The notes beneath the pieces are model-generated. The model searched no databases. It was given only the letters and a program-made list of their open reading frames with translations, and was not told where the DNA came from. From NCBI GenBank assembly GCA_025356715.1, contig JANXRU010000129.1:1-9580 (forward strand): a DNA stretch of 9,580 bases. The letters run 5' to 3'. This DNA is from Bacteroidota bacterium. Its GTDB lineage: Bacteria > Bacteroidota > Bacteroidia > B-17B0 > B-17BO. Shown in pieces: positions 7,182 through 9,580 of this stretch (position 1 is the stretch's first letter; the number at the start of each line of letters is the position of its first letter). A program made the position numbers and the translations under genes.

Positions 7182-8294
7182 TTATTTTTTAATTTTTATA
7201 GCATCTCCTTCATTCAACCCATCATATCCTGATGTAATTAACAAATCTGTTTCCGATAATCCGTTTTTAATTTCTACACGTCCGTTATATTCTTTGCCTA
7301 AAGTAATATTGCGTTTAACAGCTTTATTATTATCAGCAACTAAAACGTAATGCGTTCCTTCTAAATCTTTTTGTACATAATTTAAAGGGATTGAAAGGAC
7401 AGGTTTATCAGATTTATAATCATTAATGTCAATAATGGCAATTTGATTGGGGTGATATTCTTTCTTATTATCTAATACAATCTCAACACCAAATGTTCTA
7501 TTCATTGCATTAATAGATCGTGAAGAATAGCTTACAGCTGTTGTTAAAGTGTCATTAGAATCAGGGAATTTCACTAAAACTACATCTCCTTTATGAACTT
7601 TAGATGCATAACTTTCTGCTAAATCAGCTTTCAATTTTAAATTTGTAAAATTGATGACACGAATAGCAGGCATACCAGGAGCTGTCAATTGCCCTAATTT
7701 AATATCAACGGCATCAACCGTTCCATCAATTGGAGAAATAATTTTCGTCATACGAACTTGTTCTTGAATTGTAGCTAATTTTTTTTCTAAACTTTCCTTC
7801 TGAGTTTTAGCTTGCAAGAATTGAACTTCAGTACCAATTTTTTGATCCCATAGCAACTTTTGCTTATCATACAATTGACTTACTAAATCATAATTGGTTT
7901 GTAAATCAGAAATACTCTGATGTAAAACACGAGCATCTGTCTCAGCAAGCACTTGCCCTTTATTTACCTGATCACCTGCTTTCACATTTATTTTTGTAAT
8001 TGTTCCTGGCATTTCAGAAGCTAAAGAAACGCTTTCTTCTGCATCTACTCTACCTTGCACATTAATATATGTTTTAAAAATGGCTGGTAAAATCGCATTT
8101 GCTTCTACCAACACAAACTTTTTAGCTGAATCTCCTTCTAATTTTGAAATTTTAGCAGCTAACTCTGATAATTGTGTTTTTAAAGTAGCTTCTTGAGCTT
8201 TTAATTCAGCAACTGTTTCTGTTTTAGAACCGCATGAGGTTACTAAAAGAGATGCTACTAGTAATGTAGAAATGATTGTTTTGATGTTTGACAT
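7182..8294 (-). CDS. RND efflux periplasmic adaptor (membrane fusion protein), lipoprotein
   Basis: This 370-residue periplasmic adaptor joins the RND pump to the outer-membrane channel. A signal peptide (residues 1-20, hydrophobic from about I7) ends in a lipobox with the mature Cys at 21 (LVTSCGS), so the protein should be lipid-anchored. Residues 28-53 form a short coiled coil, with Leu at 31, 38, 45 and 52 exactly seven apart. The lipoyl domain is split as usual: one half at about 88-120 (MPGTITKINVKAGDQVNKGQ), the other at about 185-213 (ISPIDGTVDAVDIKLGQ), flanking a helical hairpin from about 122 to 182. A beta-barrel domain (about 214-290) and a membrane-proximal domain up to the C-terminal KIKK follow. 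The hairpin is short, as in AcrA/MexA-type adaptors that meet TolC-like proteins tip to tip. It sits 59 bp after the tolC-like gene. The family call is sure; the substrate cannot be told. Confidence 0.94.
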   Translation of the reverse strand: MSNIKTIISTLLVASLLVTSCGSKTETVAELKAQEATLKTQLSELAAKISKLEGDSAKKFVLVEANAILPAIFKTYINVQGRVDAEESVSLASEMPGTITKINVKAGDQVNKGQVLAETDARVLHQSISDLQTNYDLVSQLYDKQKLLWDQKIGTEVQFLQAKTQKESLEKKLATIQEQVRMTKIISPIDGTVDAVDIKLGQLTAPGMPAIRVINFTNLKLKADLAESYASKVHKGDVVLVKFPDSNDTLTTAVSYSSRSINAMNRTFGVEIVLDNKKEYHPNQIAIIDINDYKSDKPVLSIPLNYVQKDLEGTHYVLVADNNKAVKRNITLGKEYNGRVEIKNGLSETDLLITSGYDGLNEGDAIKIKK

Positions 8295-8353
8295 AATTTT
8301 ATTTTTAAAATATTTATTTAATTTTTACTAATTTTTTAATTATTCTTTAAGCT
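8295..8353. other. Short intra-operon spacer
   Basis: This 59-bp, almost pure A/T stretch lies between the tolC-like stop and the adaptor start. A small hairpin of A/T pairs (8296-8301 with 8306-8311) sits just before the adaptor ATG, but such pairings are expected by chance in this composition. There is no terminator and no Shine-Dalgarno motif, which agrees with co-transcription of the two genes. Confidence 0.4.
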
Positions 8354-9580
8354 TTATTTCACTAGACTTCCCGTGGCCTTTAAATAATCTGTTTTATAAA
8401 CCAACATATCATACACTGCGTTAAAATAATTTGTTTGAGATTCTTTAAATGAAGATTGAGCATTGATTACTTCTAAATTTGAGCCAACACCTTGCTCATA
8501 TTTCTTTTGAGCAACTGAATAAATATTTTTAGCTAATTCTAAATTTCGTTTCTGTACTTGAAGTGTAGATACCGCATTATTGTAATTAACAATGGCAGAT
8601 GATGTTTCTAATTCAACCGCTAATTGAAAGTTTTTTAAATTATTTTCTCCTTTTTTATAATCTAACTTCGCTTGTTGAATTTTATAATGACGTTGTAATC
8701 CATCAAAAATACTAAGAGACAGTGTTCCACCTATTAAACCAGTTGGAAACCAATCTTTCTTTGTATCAAAAAAATCAAATTGATTTCTTTGTCCAGAATA
8801 TGACAAACTACCATATGCAATTAAACTTGGTAAATAACCATATTGTAAGCGTTTGATATTAATTGTATTTAAATGTTGTTGTATTTCCAATAATTGGTAT
8901 TCAGGCCTTTTAGTTAATTCTATTTTTGAAATATTGATATTTTCAGTTTTTTCATCAATCGTTAAAGAGTCAGTTAAGTTTAAATTATCATTTCCTGAAT
9001 ATCCCATTTGAAATTTCAAAACATTCTCGCTCAAAGAAATTAAGTTTTCTATTTTTTGCTTTTCAGTAACTAGATTATTATACATAACTTCTAGACGCTC
9101 AACATCTATCAGTTCAACAAAACCTTGCTTATTTAGCGCTTTTGTATCGTTTAATAGTTTAGCTAATTTAGTTAAATTAATATCAAACAATTTTACTCGT
9201 TCCTTATTAACTAATACGCCATAATAAGCTTTACTAACTCCACTTACTGTTTCTGATTTATTACGAGTCACGTTTATATTCATTAAACTGATATATTCTT
9301 TAGTGGCTTTTAATCCAACAATATAATCAGCGCTAAATACTAATAAAGATGCTGAAGCACCAATAGATGCTTGATATTTTGTACCAAACTTAACTGGAAT
9401 AAATGTACCTGCTGGTGCCCCAAAAATTTGGCCTGGTAACAATGACGTAGGGATTTGCAAGAAATCTTTAAAATCTACACTTCCACTTATTTGAGGCATA
9501 GCAATACCCAAAACTTCTTTCCGCTTATATTTAGCCATTAACACATCGCTTTGAGCATTCAAATTGTTAGGACTATTTTT
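8354..9580 (-). CDS. TolC-family outer-membrane efflux channel (5' partial)
   Basis: This is the outer-membrane exit duct of the tripartite pump. The visible part is 408 residues plus TAA, and the frame stays open to the right edge. The codon at 9560-9562 is TTG inside the conserved opening helix (NNLNAQSDVL), so it is Leu and not the start. The signal peptide and roughly the first 40-60 residues lie off-window. Both halves of the outer-membrane efflux fold are seen. The first runs up to a RPEYQLLEIQQ helix (from residue 225 of the fragment), which leads into GYLPSL and the strand repeat SLSYSGQ / GGTLSLSIFDG. The second ends with YEQGVGSNLEVINAQ (from 361) and a final helix NAVYDMLVYKTDYLKATGSL. 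These are standard TolC/OprM-family signatures, including the G-x-L / FDG turn between strand and helix. It is the first gene of the operon visible here; its promoter and any regulator are outside. Confidence 0.93.
   Translation of the reverse strand, partial: KNSPNNLNAQSDVLMAKYKRKEVLGIAMPQISGSVDFKDFLQIPTSLLPGQIFGAPAGTFIPVKFGTKYQASIGASASLLVFSADYIVGLKATKEYISLMNINVTRNKSETVSGVSKAYYGVLVNKERVKLFDINLTKLAKLLNDTKALNKQGFVELIDVERLEVMYNNLVTEKQKIENLISLSENVLKFQMGYSGNDNLNLTDSLTIDEKTENINISKIELTKRPEYQLLEIQQHLNTINIKRLQYGYLPSLIAYGSLSYSGQRNQFDFFDTKKDWFPTGLIGGTLSLSIFDGLQRHYKIQQAKLDYKKGENNLKNFQLAVELETSSAIVNYNNAVSTLQVQKRNLELAKNIYSVAQKKYEQGVGSNLEVINAQSSFKESQTNYFNAVYDMLVYKTDYLKATGSLVK

Noticed and set aside
8296..8311. 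Hairpin of A/T pairs just upstream of the adaptor start
   Set aside because: There are only six A/T pairs per arm in nearly pure A/T sequence; this is expected by chance and has no terminator context.
8354..9562. A TolC gene starting at the TTG at 9560-9562
   Set aside because: The frame continues open to the window edge, and the TTG lies inside the conserved first helix (NNLNAQ). No signal peptide follows it, so the gene is 5' truncated by the window.
1..9580. CRISPR array, tRNA, rRNA, insertion sequence or defence island
   Set aside because: No spaced direct repeats, clover-leaf sequence, transposase motif or terminal inverted repeats were seen; nearly all the DNA is covered by five ordinary genes.

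Overview
The window looks like chromosomal DNA from a member of the Bacteroidota. The evidence is the strongly AT-rich sequence (about one third G+C by eye), starts preceded by A/T-rich leaders with no Shine-Dalgarno motif, the tolC / adaptor / RND-pump gene order, an AddB-like nuclease, and a TonB C-terminal domain joined to MORN-type repeats. The genus cannot be fixed from this sequence.

Layout, left to right. (1) Positions 1-557, plus strand: the 3' end of a gene that enters from the left edge, coding for MORN_2-like repeats followed by a TonB C-terminal-like domain. (2) Positions 558-656: a short convergent spacer with only a weak imperfect hairpin. (3) Positions 657-3515, minus strand: a complete AddB-like protein with an apparently ATP-binding-dead helicase fold, a RecB-type PD-(D/E)XK nuclease domain and four cysteines placed to hold an Fe-S cluster. 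(4) Positions 3516-3617: a spacer with a strong rho-independent terminator facing the minus strand. (5) Positions 3618-9580, minus strand: a tripartite efflux operon transcribed as tolC-like outer-membrane channel (5' end beyond the right edge), lipoprotein adaptor, then RND pump.

The three efflux genes are expected to work as one envelope-spanning pump. The RND protein uses the proton gradient in the inner membrane, the adaptor bridges the periplasm, and the TolC-family protein forms the outer-membrane exit. No regulator or substrate clue lies in the window; either could lie upstream of the tolC gene, past the right edge. The nuclease is a separate transcription unit, isolated by the terminator and by the convergent gene, and its expected AddA/UvrD-type helicase partner is not here.

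I found no mobile element, CRISPR array, tRNA or rRNA, and no convincing new system. The points worth a second look are variations within known families: extra membrane segments and a Lys-to-Arg change in the pump's proton relay, a leucine-heptad segment next to the adaptor's lipid anchor, an inverted and iterated AT-rich spacer between adaptor and pump genes, and the domain make-up of the truncated TonB-like protein.
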